Part shown: positions 9,296 to 16,361 of the stretch, piece by piece | How the letters are laid out: each line of letters opens with the position of its first letter | Numbering within the stretch: the stretch's first letter is position 1 | DNA from: Oscillospiraceae bacterium | Lineage (GTDB): Bacteria > Bacillota > Clostridia > Oscillospirales > Oscillospiraceae | Length of the DNA stretch: 32,312 nucleotides | Direction: 5' to 3' | NCBI GenBank assembly: GCA_015068305.1 | Contig: SVKV01000022.1 | Span: 1 to 32,312 of the forward strand | The notes under the pieces: generated by a model | What the model was told of the DNA's origin: nothing | The model's database searches: none | The model's input: the letters and a program-made list of their open reading frames with translations, nothing else | Made by a program: the position numbers and the translations under genes

Positions 9296-10161
9296 TTTGC
9301 ACCTCCGATCTTCCGGTTCAGGCCAATGATCGCCAGCGCATAAGCAAAGGAAATGGCTGCGGAAAGCAGCAGCATGGTGCCGTTCATGGCCATGGCCAGA
9401 GGCCGCTGCAGCAGGTCGGGATTCATATAGGAAAGGTACGTCTGGACGGACAGGGCTTTCGGCAGCGTGGAACCCAGCAGCAGGGGCAGCTCATAACCGC
9501 CGAAGGCGAAAATGAAGATGATCAAAAAGGCTTTCGCAATCACATTCAGACTCAAAGGCAGCGTCACCTCGAAGAATCCCCGGATGGGGGATGCACCCAG
9601 ATTTTCCGCCGCTTCGCCCAGGGTATCACTGATGCCGCTCATGAACGCCAGCACGAAATAGGCAACAAAGGGAATTTCCTTCCAGAGGTAGGCAAGAACC
9701 GTGCCGAAGTAGCTGGGGGTATAGAGCAGCTGAGGAAATTCGGTGTAATCTTCCAGCAGACCCAATGCATAACCCAACCGGGCGATGAGGCCGGTCTGGC
9801 CCAGAATCTGCACCACAAATACGGCCACCACTGCGTGGGGCACCAGAATCGGCAGCCGGATGGCATAGAGGGTGGCGCCCCTTGCCTTCTGCGTCTTGAT
9901 CAGGGCCATGCTGAGGGCGACTCCAAGAATGCAGGCAAATACAGCAGACCACAGAGCAATCCGCAGACTCACCAGAACGGAACTGAGAAAATCCGGATTC
10001 CGGAAAACTTCTTTATAGTATTCCAGGGTCAGATTTGTCAGCCCGAAAGCGGGGATGTAGCCCAGACTTTGCACGGCAACGTTCCAGACAGAAACGCACA
10101 TCATTGCCGAGATGCCCAAAAAGGGCAGCAGAAGCAGGAAAATATGGGTCTTATTCTTCAT
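9292..10161 (-). CDS. ABC transporter permease, first membrane subunit of the YnjBCD-type importer
   Basis: Integral membrane subunit, 289 residues. It has an N-terminal signal-anchor helix (HIFLLLLPFLGISAMMCVSVW), a periplasm-facing loop with YIPAFGLTNLTLEYY, then five further helices and the EAA loop EAAENLGASPIRGFFEVTLP. It resembles PotB/PhnU-type permeases and the first half of YnjC. AAAGGAG stands in front of the ATG. It is separated by 62 bases, containing a hairpin, from the binding-protein gene upstream. It presumably heterodimerises with the next permease. Confidence 0.87.
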   Translation of the reverse strand: MKNKTHIFLLLLPFLGISAMMCVSVWNVAVQSLGYIPAFGLTNLTLEYYKEVFRNPDFLSSVLVSLRIALWSAVFACILGVALSMALIKTQKARGATLYAIRLPILVPHAVVAVFVVQILGQTGLIARLGYALGLLEDYTEFPQLLYTPSYFGTVLAYLWKEIPFVAYFVLAFMSGISDTLGEAAENLGASPIRGFFEVTLPLSLNVIAKAFLIIFIFAFGGYELPLLLGSTLPKALSVQTYLSYMNPDLLQRPLAMAMNGTMLLLSAAISFAYALAIIGLNRKIGGAK

Positions 10162-10188
10162 AGCTACCCTCTCCTTTCAAGATTAATT

Positions 10189-10215
10189 AAACGGTACGGC
10201 ATAGCCGTACCGTTT
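10189..10215 (-). terminator. Stem-loop between the YnjB-like gene and its permease genes
   Basis: A perfect 12-bp stem, AAACGGTACGGC paired with GCCGTACCGTTT around an ATA loop, starts eight bases after the binding-protein stop when read on the minus strand. It lies before the permease ribosome site and probably reduces read-through or protects the upstream message, giving excess binding protein. Confidence 0.75.
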
Positions 10216-10223
10216 GTCAAGTC

Positions 10224-11444
10224 TTATTTTCCGACAACCTCGGCCAGCCAGATCTGTTCGATGATGGGAACCAGACTTGCGGGCATCTCGGGCAGACGGT
10301 GGCTCAGCAGCTGCGCCTGGGACAGAACGCCCTTGCCCAGATCCACCGCATCAAAGGCAGCCAGTTCCTCAGCGCTCAGCTTCTCGGTGGCCACAACGGG
10401 CAGCTCCCGCAGCTCGGCATACTGGGTCAGCTGGATTTCTCCGCTGATGATGGCATTGATGACCACCATAGCACCGGCCTTGTTGGGAGAATTGAAACCG
10501 ATGGCCATATAGTTGGTGTTGCCGATGGTGCCGTTATCGAAAACAAAGGTCTGGGTGGTCTCGGTGTACAGACCCTGGTCAATGCCGGTGGCAACGGAGA
10601 AGGGACCATAGCTCATGGCCATCACCAGCTCGCCATCAGCAAACATGGAATCGACGGTGGTGGAGGACTCGGGGAAGGTCTTGCCTTCGTTCCACAGGTA
10701 GGGATTCAGCTGCCGCAGATACTCCAGGGCAGGCTCGATGGCAGCCTTGACGGTATCGTAGTCCGCCTCCATGGTCTGGAACTGCTCCCAGCCGCAGAGC
10801 TCATAGATGATGTTCCGGACGAAAGCGCTGCCGGTGAAGTCGGGCAGGGCGGGGTAGGTGACCTTGCCGGGGTTTGCCTTGGCAAATTCCAGCAGCTGGG
10901 CGGCAGAGGCAGGCAGGTCGGGCGTTACGGCGGTATCGGCATACATGACCATCTGGGCCTTGGCATAGGGGGCTTCGTAGCCGTCAATGGGCATGCAGAA
11001 ATCGTTCAGGGTTTCGGGATCGGTCAGGTCGATATAGGTTACCATATTGGGCAGCTTATCGGTGAAGGGACCCCACAGCAGGCCATTATCCTTGGCGGAG
11101 TAGAAATTTTCACCGTTGATCCAGATCATATCGATGCTGCCCTTATTGGAGCCGGCCTGCTTTTCACCGGAGAGCTTTGCCAGAATGTCATCGATGTTCA
11201 TGCCCACCACTTCCAGGGTGATGTCATAGTTTTCCTTCACATGCTGGGCAACGGTGGTGTTGAGCCAGTTGTTGCGGTTTTCGTCACCGCCCCAGCCGTA
11301 GAAGGTGACGGTGGTACCCTTGGCAGCGGCCAGGATTTCATCCCAGGAGGCACTGGCCGGGTCGATTTCTTTTTCCTTGGCACCGCAGCCGAAAAGGCCC
11401 AGCACCATCACAATAACAAGAAGCAGTGCAACGATTCTTTTCAT
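10224..11444 (-). CDS. YnjB-like ABC transporter substrate-binding lipoprotein
   Basis: A membrane-anchored receptor for an unidentified small substrate. 406 residues. A lipoprotein signal (residues 1-19) ends in LFGC with Cys20 as lipidation site. The body matches what I recall of the YnjB family (COG4134-like): GMNIDDILAKLSGEKQAG, GSIDMIWINGENF, LLWGPFTDKLPN, DGYEAPYAKAQ and YPALPDFTGSAFVRN. These conserved blocks separate it from ordinary iron, thiamine or spermidine binding proteins, which share the same fold. It starts the four-gene minus-strand operon, behind a good sigma-A-type promoter (TTGACG-N17-TAGAAT). The substrate of YnjB proteins is not established to my knowledge. Confidence is high for the class and moderate for the YnjB subfamily. 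Confidence 0.85.
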   Translation of the reverse strand: MKRIVALLLVIVMVLGLFGCGAKEKEIDPASASWDEILAAAKGTTVTFYGWGGDENRNNWLNTTVAQHVKENYDITLEVVGMNIDDILAKLSGEKQAGSNKGSIDMIWINGENFYSAKDNGLLWGPFTDKLPNMVTYIDLTDPETLNDFCMPIDGYEAPYAKAQMVMYADTAVTPDLPASAAQLLEFAKANPGKVTYPALPDFTGSAFVRNIIYELCGWEQFQTMEADYDTVKAAIEPALEYLRQLNPYLWNEGKTFPESSTTVDSMFADGELVMAMSYGPFSVATGIDQGLYTETTQTFVFDNGTIGNTNYMAIGFNSPNKAGAMVVINAIISGEIQLTQYAELRELPVVATEKLSAEELAAFDAVDLGKGVLSQAQLLSHRLPEMPASLVPIIEQIWLAEVVGK

Positions 11445-11481
11445 TTCAGTTCTTTCCTTTCTTTCGGGTTATCCGTTGCTA

Positions 11482-11510
11482 ATTCTACCCCAACATTGAT
11501 TTTTCGTCAA
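11482..11510 (-). promoter_or_regulatory. Promoter of the YnjB-type ABC operon
   Basis: Read on the minus strand: TTGACG (11510-11505), a 17-base spacer, then TAGAAT (11487-11482), about 40 bases upstream of the ATG. It matches the sigma-A consensus at five of six positions in each box. Two copies of GGTTATCC, at 11467-11474 and 11524-11531 on the plus strand, flank it and could be regulator sites. Confidence 0.65.
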
Positions 11511-11583
11511 CGGGATGGGAATCGGTTATCCCAAAACGATATGAACGCCTTCATAGCTATTTTTTATTTCGATAATTCTCCGG

Positions 11584-11612
11584 TAGACATCCCTGGCTGC
11601 CTAAGGTATGAT
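11584..11612 (+). promoter_or_regulatory. Promoter of the nucleoside hydrolase operon
   Basis: TAGACA (11584-11589), a 17-base spacer and TATGAT (11607-11612), each box one mismatch from the sigma-A consensus, end 28 bases before the start codon. With the minus-strand promoter at 11482-11510 it forms a back-to-back divergent pair about 75 bases apart, suited to shared control of the ABC and enzyme operons. Confidence 0.7.
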
Positions 11613-11640
11613 GGTAGAAGATAAACAAAGGAGTATTTCC

Positions 11641-12531
11641 ATGAAAAAGATCATTTTTGACTGCGACAGCACCGTGGGCCTGCCGGGAAAACCCATGGAT
11701 GATGCCCTGGCGCTGCTGTATCTGCTGGGCAGACCCCGGGAAGCGGAGATTCTGGGCATCACCTGTACCTTCGCCAACGGAACTGCCGATGAAGTTTACC
11801 GCTCTACCTCTGCGCTGCTGCAGGAAATCGGCAGAACCCATATTCCTCTGCTGCAGGGGGCGGAAGCGGGTGAAGACCCCAGGACAGAGGCTGCCCGGTT
11901 CCTTGCCGATGCAGTCAATGCCCATCCCGGGGAGATTTCCCTGGTGGCCATCGGTTCTCTGACCAATCTGTACGGCGCGTATCTGCTGGACAACGCCCTG
12001 TTTGACAAGGTTAGGGAGATCGTTCTCATGGGCGGCTACACCGCTCCGGTGCGATATCACGACTTCCATCTGGAGGAGCTGAATTTCTCCGTCAACCCGG
12101 TGGCAGCGGCCTGCGTGCTGAATCATGGCCGCAACATCACCATCCTCACCGGCAACAATACCCTGGAGCCTTCCTATCTGCCGAAGGCAGAATTTATTGC
12201 AAAAATGAGCGGCGGAAGGGATGGAGCAAGGTATATTGCTGAGAAGTGCGGCTATCGCTTTGACGATCAGGGCAACCGCTACGGCAATCCCATTTCCTAC
12301 TGCTGGGATGTGGTGGCTACGGTGTACCTGCTTCATCCGGAGCTTTTCGAGGATGCACCGACCCATTGCTTTGTGACAGAGCGGGGCATGCATGCCGGCT
12401 GGCTTGGGCCTACGGACGCAGCCCGGGATACGGTGGTGCTGAACCTGCCCAGGGTCAAAGACCTTTCTGCTTACCGGGAGGAAATGTACGGCGGCTGGCT
12501 GGATTTTACCTTCGGGGAGGACCCGCGATGA
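11641..12531 (+). CDS. Nucleoside hydrolase-family protein (variant active site)
   Basis: Predicted N-glycosidase of the inosine/uridine-preferring nucleoside hydrolase family, cleaving a ribosyl-base bond in the cytoplasm. 296 residues from the ATG at 11641, with AAAGGAG eleven bases upstream. The calcium-binding aspartate cluster is kept but stretched: Asp7-Cys-Asp9 and Asp20-Asp21, with about seven extra residues compared with the usual DTDPGxDD. The central blocks AIGSLTNL (104-111), VLMGG (128-132) and the ELNFSVNP region (146-153) are typical. The motif near the C-terminus that usually reads HDPxA is CWDVVAT (221-227), so the usual catalytic His is replaced by Trp222. A natural substrate other than inosine or uridine is likely. 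First gene of a four-gene overlapping operon. Confidence 0.85.
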   Translation: MKKIIFDCDSTVGLPGKPMDDALALLYLLGRPREAEILGITCTFANGTADEVYRSTSALLQEIGRTHIPLLQGAEAGEDPRTEAARFLADAVNAHPGEISLVAIGSLTNLYGAYLLDNALFDKVREIVLMGGYTAPVRYHDFHLEELNFSVNPVAAACVLNHGRNITILTGNNTLEPSYLPKAEFIAKMSGGRDGARYIAEKCGYRFDDQGNRYGNPISYCWDVVATVYLLHPELFEDAPTHCFVTERGMHAGWLGPTDAARDTVVLNLPRVKDLSAYREEMYGGWLDFTFGEDPR

Positions 12532-13187
12532 AACGAGCTGTTATTTGCTTTACCCGAATTCCCAAACCCGGTGTTACCAAGACCCGGCTGCTGCCGATTC
12601 TGACGGGACAGCAGTGCGCCGAACTGCACACTGCCTTTTTGCGGGATCTGTCGGTTGTCTATGGAAAGCTGGATGCGGATTTGTTTGTGGCCTATACCGA
12701 TGATCCGGACTGGCCGGTGCTGAAGCAGATTTTTCCCGCTGCGAAGGCTTTCTTTCCCCAGAAGGGGGCAGATTTGGGCGAAAAAATGCACCATGCCATT
12801 GCCTTTGTGCTGGAAAAGGGCTATGACCGCGTCATCCTCACCGGTGCGGATTTGCCGCTGATGACTTCTGCCCACCTGGAAAGGGGCTTTGCCGCGCTGG
12901 AGAATGCCGATGTGACCTTCGGCCCTACCTCAGACGGCGGGTACTATCTGGTGGGCATGAAACGGCCCTGTAAGGCGGTCTTTGAAAATCAGCGCTACGG
13001 CGGTGCAACGGTGCTGGAAAATACCGTCGCATCAGCAGAAGCTGCCGGTTTGGCCGTTGCTCTGGCAAAAAAATGCGACGATGTGGACACTCCGGAGGAT
13101 CTGCGGAGTCTGATCGGCCTGCTTACGCCGGATTCTGCCACCTACCGATATTTGATGCGGCTGAGAAAGGAGGGTGTTTCCCTTTGA
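12528..13187 (+). CDS. CofC-like nucleotidyl/glycosyl transferase, TIGR04282 type
   Basis: A 219-residue cytoplasmic transferase with the nucleotide-diphospho-sugar transferase fold. KPGVTKTRL at 13-21 is the phosphate-gripping N-terminal loop, LGEKM follows at ~83-87, TGADLP at 105-110 holds the metal-binding Asp108, and GPTSDGGYYLVG spans 132-143. These match the family named 'transferase 1, rSAM/selenodomain-associated' (TIGR04282), also annotated as an arsenosugar-biosynthesis glycosyltransferase. No radical SAM or arsenic gene lies in this window, so that label should not be taken literally. The start overlaps the nucleoside hydrolase stop (ATGA). The TIGR04283-type partner is two genes downstream, a pairing that is usual for the family. 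Confidence 0.87.
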   Translation: MKRAVICFTRIPKPGVTKTRLLPILTGQQCAELHTAFLRDLSVVYGKLDADLFVAYTDDPDWPVLKQIFPAAKAFFPQKGADLGEKMHHAIAFVLEKGYDRVILTGADLPLMTSAHLERGFAALENADVTFGPTSDGGYYLVGMKRPCKAVFENQRYGGATVLENTVASAEAAGLAVALAKKCDDVDTPEDLRSLIGLLTPDSATYRYLMRLRKEGVSL

Positions 13188-14179
13188 TTCAAAAGTATAT
13201 GGACTTTTTAAAAAGTGATGCCTTTTTGCTTCCCCTGGGAATTCCTTCCGGATCATCCCTGGATTTTCAGGTTCTGGGTCAGGGGGAATACAACCTGAAT
13301 TATGTGTTCACCCATCCGGTGACCGGGCAAAGATGCGTGCTGCGGATTAACACCGGCAGCCAGATGCACTTATCCGATCAGATCGGCTACGAATATGCCG
13401 CCCTGGAAGCCCTGGAACCCAGCGGCCGGACACCCAAACCCATCTGCTGCTACCCGGACCGGGGAATGCTGGTGATGGAGTGGCTGCCGGGCCGGGCGCT
13501 GGACTACCGGACCGATCTGGATATCGCCGCCCGGATCCTGGCAGATATCCATTGCACGCCGGTGCCGGAAAACTGCCGCCTGCTGCGGCCCGGCCACCCG
13601 GCTAAGGCTATTTACGACGAGTGCCTGGAAATGGTGCAGCATTATTTTGACTGGGAAAACGCGGACCCGGAGGTCTGCGGTTTGCTGCGGCAGCTGATCG
13701 ATGAGATCGGCAAGCTGCCTCTGACGGCGGATTCCGATGCACCGCTGTGTATGGTGAACACGGAACTGAATTCCGGCAATTTCCTCATTGACGGAGAAAA
13801 CAGCCACCTGGTGGACTGGGAAAAGCCCCTGCTTTCCGAGCCTGCCCAGGATCTGGGCCATTTTCTGGTGCCCACCACTACCTTCTGGAAAACAGACGTG
13901 ATTCTGACACCGGCGGAAGTGAAGAATTTTACCCAAAAATATATCGCTGCGGTGGACGGCCGCATGGACTGCTCATCCCTGGCCACCCGGCTGCCCCTTT
14001 ATTTCACCGTCACCTGCCTGCGGGGTGTTACCTGGTGTGCCATGGCCTACCGGGAGTACTGCCAGCCGGGCCGGGAACTGCGGAATGAGGATACCTTCAG
14101 AAAGCTGCAGGCCTACTTAGAGCCTGCATTCCTGCAAAACCTGCTGGACAACTATGTGAGAAAGGACTTTCTGGCATGA
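13184..14179 (+). CDS. Protein-kinase-fold phosphotransferase (APH/choline kinase superfamily), atypical catalytic loop
   Basis: 331 residues from a TTG codon that overlaps the previous stop (TTGA) and has AAAGGAGGG nine bases upstream. An in-frame ATG at 13199 is too far from that site. The N-lobe has a nucleotide loop LGQGEYNLNY (31-40) and VLRI (52-55). MEWLPGRALD (98-107) is the hinge. The catalytic loop, normally HGDLxxxN, reads N192-T-E194-L-N-S-G-N199, and the metal-binding segment reads LVDWEKP with Asp211 and Glu213. The usual catalytic Asp is thus Glu, and His is Asn. It is either a kinase with altered chemistry for a nucleoside, sugar or alcohol, or a binding pseudokinase. Not an antibiotic-resistance gene on this evidence. 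Confidence 0.78.
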   Translation: MIQKYMDFLKSDAFLLPLGIPSGSSLDFQVLGQGEYNLNYVFTHPVTGQRCVLRINTGSQMHLSDQIGYEYAALEALEPSGRTPKPICCYPDRGMLVMEWLPGRALDYRTDLDIAARILADIHCTPVPENCRLLRPGHPAKAIYDECLEMVQHYFDWENADPEVCGLLRQLIDEIGKLPLTADSDAPLCMVNTELNSGNFLIDGENSHLVDWEKPLLSEPAQDLGHFLVPTTTFWKTDVILTPAEVKNFTQKYIAAVDGRMDCSSLATRLPLYFTVTCLRGVTWCAMAYREYCQPGRELRNEDTFRKLQAYLEPAFLQNLLDNYVRKDFLA

Positions 14180-14850
14180 AGATCTCCCTGATCGTCCCCA
14201 TTTACAACGAAAGTAAGACCGTTTCCGCCATGCTGGATCAGCTGGAAGATCTGCCCGGGGACTGGGAGATCCTCTTTGCCGACGGCGGCAGCTGTGACGA
14301 TACGTTGGCGCAAATCGGTGACCGGTTCCGGGTGCTGAAGGCCCCCAAGGGCCGGGCCAATCAGATGAACTATGCAGCGGGGCAGGCTGCTTCCGATGTG
14401 GTCTGGTTTGTCCATTGCGACAGCCGGCTGCCCAGGGATGCCCATGCCCAGATCACCGAAGCCGTGGAAAAGGGGGCCCAATGGGGCTGCTTTCACATCG
14501 GCTTCGACTACGACGGTCCCTTCATGGGCTGCAACACCTATCTATCCAACCGCCGGGCAAGGCGGGGCATCGCCTTCGGCGACCAGGGCATCTGGGCAAG
14601 AAGAGAAGTCTTTGAATCCCTGGGGGGCTTCCCGGACCTGCCCATCATGGAGGACTATGAGTTTTCCCGGAAGCTGAAAGCCGCGGGAATTCCCATCTGC
14701 CAGCTGCCGGGCCGCATCATCACCTCCGGCCGCCGGTATGAGAAGAAATTTCCCCTGCTGACTATGTGGCAGATGTTTTATCTCCGATGCCTCTACCGCT
14801 CCGGTGTGGACATTCAGGAGATTGCCCGCAGATACAAAGACATCAGATGA
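14176..14850 (+). CDS. Family-2-like glycosyltransferase, TIGR04283 type
   Basis: A 224-residue GT-A-fold transferase. SLIVPIYNES (4-13) opens the nucleotide-binding fold. ADGGSCDDT (35-43), GRANQMNYAA (59-68), FVHCDSRLP (78-86, Asp82 as metal-site candidate), FGDQG (134-138) and MEDYEFS (158-164) are the family blocks of 'transferase 2, rSAM/selenodomain-associated' (TIGR04283). It has no membrane anchor and is short for a polysaccharide glycosyltransferase, so a small-molecule acceptor is more likely. The ATG overlaps the previous stop (ATGA). It is the last gene of the operon and is followed by a clear terminator. Confidence 0.87.
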   Translation: MKISLIVPIYNESKTVSAMLDQLEDLPGDWEILFADGGSCDDTLAQIGDRFRVLKAPKGRANQMNYAAGQAASDVVWFVHCDSRLPRDAHAQITEAVEKGAQWGCFHIGFDYDGPFMGCNTYLSNRRARRGIAFGDQGIWARREVFESLGGFPDLPIMEDYEFSRKLKAAGIPICQLPGRIITSGRRYEKKFPLLTMWQMFYLRCLYRSGVDIQEIARRYKDIR

Positions 14851-14851
14851 C

Positions 14852-14879
14852 AAAAGCGACACCTTTTGGTGTCGCTTTT
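14852..14879. terminator. Bidirectional terminator between convergent operons
   Basis: A perfect 12-bp stem AAAAGCGACACC / GGTGTCGCTTTT with a TTTT loop. The A- and T-rich stem ends serve as U-tracts in either direction. It begins two bases after the glycosyltransferase stop and lies two bases from the stop of the opposing cysteine-rich gene. Confidence 0.9.
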
Positions 14880-14881
14880 AC

Positions 14882-15649
14882 TTATTTCAATGTGGTTTTG
14901 ATCCGGTTGCCCCAGCCACGGGATTCGGAAATGCCGAAGAGCAGCTCCAGCAGATGGACGGTCTTCCGGTTCTCACCGCGGAAGGCACCCAAACAGCCCT
15001 CACAACTGCTGACAATGATTCGGTCTTCCGGGAATTCCTTCAGGCGGTTCAATCGCATTTTTCTGCTTTTTTCCGGGTCTGTGGCTGCCATCATGTGGAA
15101 ATTGCCGCAGCAGTTGGTCTTGCAGCCGGTATGCTCCGGTTCCGTGCAGTCACAGCCGCAGCTATCCAGCAAATCCCGGGCCGCCTTCTGCTGTTCCGGC
15201 TCTTTTCGGGTGGGACAGGGGTCGTGCCAGATGAAGCTGCCGTCAGCCGCCGTGATATCCTCCGGTCGGATGTGGGCCGCTAAAGTGGGCCACACCGGGA
15301 TGATTTCAAAGCCCTCCAGTTCCCGCAGCTGCAGGGTGCAGTTGGGGCAGGCGGTGTAGATTCGCTTGATGCCCTGCTTTTTCAGCAGCCGTACCAGCTT
15401 CACTCTCCGCTTCTCCGCCTTTTCCGGGAACAGGTATACCGTGGGCTGACCGCAGCAGCCGCAGGCCAGCTGAATATCCGGCTCTGCCCGGCGCAGCACC
15501 GCCAGGGTCTTCTTCAGAACACAGCCGTCCAGGTTCAGTAATGCACAGCCGGGCCAGAAAACAGCTTCGGTCTGGGGAATCTTCATCAGGGGGCTGCTGA
15601 AACCCAGTCCCTGATGGAAGGCCATGCCGAAACGGGAACCCTTACTCAT
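14882..15649 (-). CDS. Double CCG-domain cysteine-rich protein (HdrB/GlpC-like Fe-S or redox protein)
   Basis: 255 residues from the ATG at 15649, which overlaps the upstream stop by eight bases and has GGAG nine bases ahead. Two CCG (PF02754-type) modules are visible: Cys35, then Cys63-x-Cys65-Cys66-Gly, then Cys101-x2-Cys104; and Cys145, then Cys180-Cys181-Gly, then Cys216-x2-Cys219. Such modules in heterodisulfide reductase B and in GlpC/LutA-type proteins hold non-cubane Fe-S clusters or act in quinone- or thiol-linked electron transfer. There is no ferredoxin [4Fe-4S] CxxCxxC domain and no membrane segment. Its operon partners are two TVP38/TMEM64 proteins, suggesting a membrane-linked redox step. 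E. coli ydjY is an Fe-S protein between two such membrane proteins. Confidence 0.85.
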   Translation of the reverse strand: MSKGSRFGMAFHQGLGFSSPLMKIPQTEAVFWPGCALLNLDGCVLKKTLAVLRRAEPDIQLACGCCGQPTVYLFPEKAEKRRVKLVRLLKKQGIKRIYTACPNCTLQLRELEGFEIIPVWPTLAAHIRPEDITAADGSFIWHDPCPTRKEPEQQKAARDLLDSCGCDCTEPEHTGCKTNCCGNFHMMAATDPEKSRKMRLNRLKEFPEDRIIVSSCEGCLGAFRGENRKTVHLLELLFGISESRGWGNRIKTTLK

Positions 15650-16361
15650 GGACTTTCTCCGCTTTCTTGGACTGGCGGTCGGTGTAGATCTGCTTGACAA
15701 TGGTCACCAGGATGGACAGTGCAAACAGGCACAGCAGACCTGTCATCATAATCCGGGCACCGCCGGTGAGCATACCGCCCACATAGGAATAGACGATGGT
15801 GGCAGGGGTCTGACCCAAGCCGGTGGCGATGAAGAAGGGCAAAAATTTTATGGGGGTCAGACCGGCAAAATAGCTGACCGCATCAAAGGAAACGAAGGGC
15901 AGCAAACGGCAGACCAGAATGGTCTTGGTGCCGTACTTTTCAAAATAGCCCTCCACGCTGGCAAGAGCCCCTTTTCCGGCAAACTTCTCCACCACATCAC
16001 GGCCCAGACCCCGGGCCAGCAGGAAGCAAAGGGCAGATCCCACCATGGCGGAAGACCAGGACAGGAGGGCGCCCTGCCACCAGCCGAAAATGGCGGCGTT
16101 GCTCAGGGTGATCATAAAAGCGGGCAGGGGAGCGATCAGGGAAGAGAACACCATCAGGAAGAAAGAAAATGCCATCGCGTAGGAACCGAAGGAGCGGATG
16201 TACTCGATGACCGCATCCACATTGGCGCTGCCCAGAACGGAGGCAGCATGGTTGATCCAGTCGTTGACGGAAGGCACAGCCAGATACACGATACCGGCAA
16301 CGCAAAGTGCCAGCAGCAGGCCTGCCCGGGTCCAGTTAAACATCTTTTTGGTTTCGTTCAT
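15642..16361 (-). CDS. TVP38/TMEM64 (SNARE-associated / DedA-like) membrane protein A
   Basis: 239 residues, about five to six predicted membrane segments. An N-terminal helix (AGLLLALCVAGIVYLAVP) is followed by the VTT/SNARE_assoc core: PLPAFMITLSNAAIFGWWQGALLSW, GSALCFLLARGLGRD, and RLLPFVSFDAVSYFAGLTPIKFLPF, with the conserved re-entrant Arg-x-x-P element. TVP38/TMEM64 and DedA relatives include lipid scramblases and transporters implicated in undecaprenyl-phosphate recycling and oxyanion handling; the role of this one is open. Start and stop both overlap neighbours, so it is translated with membrane protein B and the CCG protein. Confidence 0.87.
   Translation of the reverse strand: MNETKKMFNWTRAGLLLALCVAGIVYLAVPSVNDWINHAASVLGSANVDAVIEYIRSFGSYAMAFSFFLMVFSSLIAPLPAFMITLSNAAIFGWWQGALLSWSSAMVGSALCFLLARGLGRDVVEKFAGKGALASVEGYFEKYGTKTILVCRLLPFVSFDAVSYFAGLTPIKFLPFFIATGLGQTPATIVYSYVGGMLTGGARIMMTGLLCLFALSILVTIVKQIYTDRQSKKAEKVHE

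Noticed and set aside
13184..14179. Aminoglycoside resistance gene
   Set aside because: Only the fold is shared; the catalytic loop is altered and the operon context is metabolic.
11641..14850. Arsenosugar biosynthesis operon
   Set aside because: The two transferases carry that label in some databases, but no ArsM methyltransferase, radical SAM ArsS or ars regulator is in the window.
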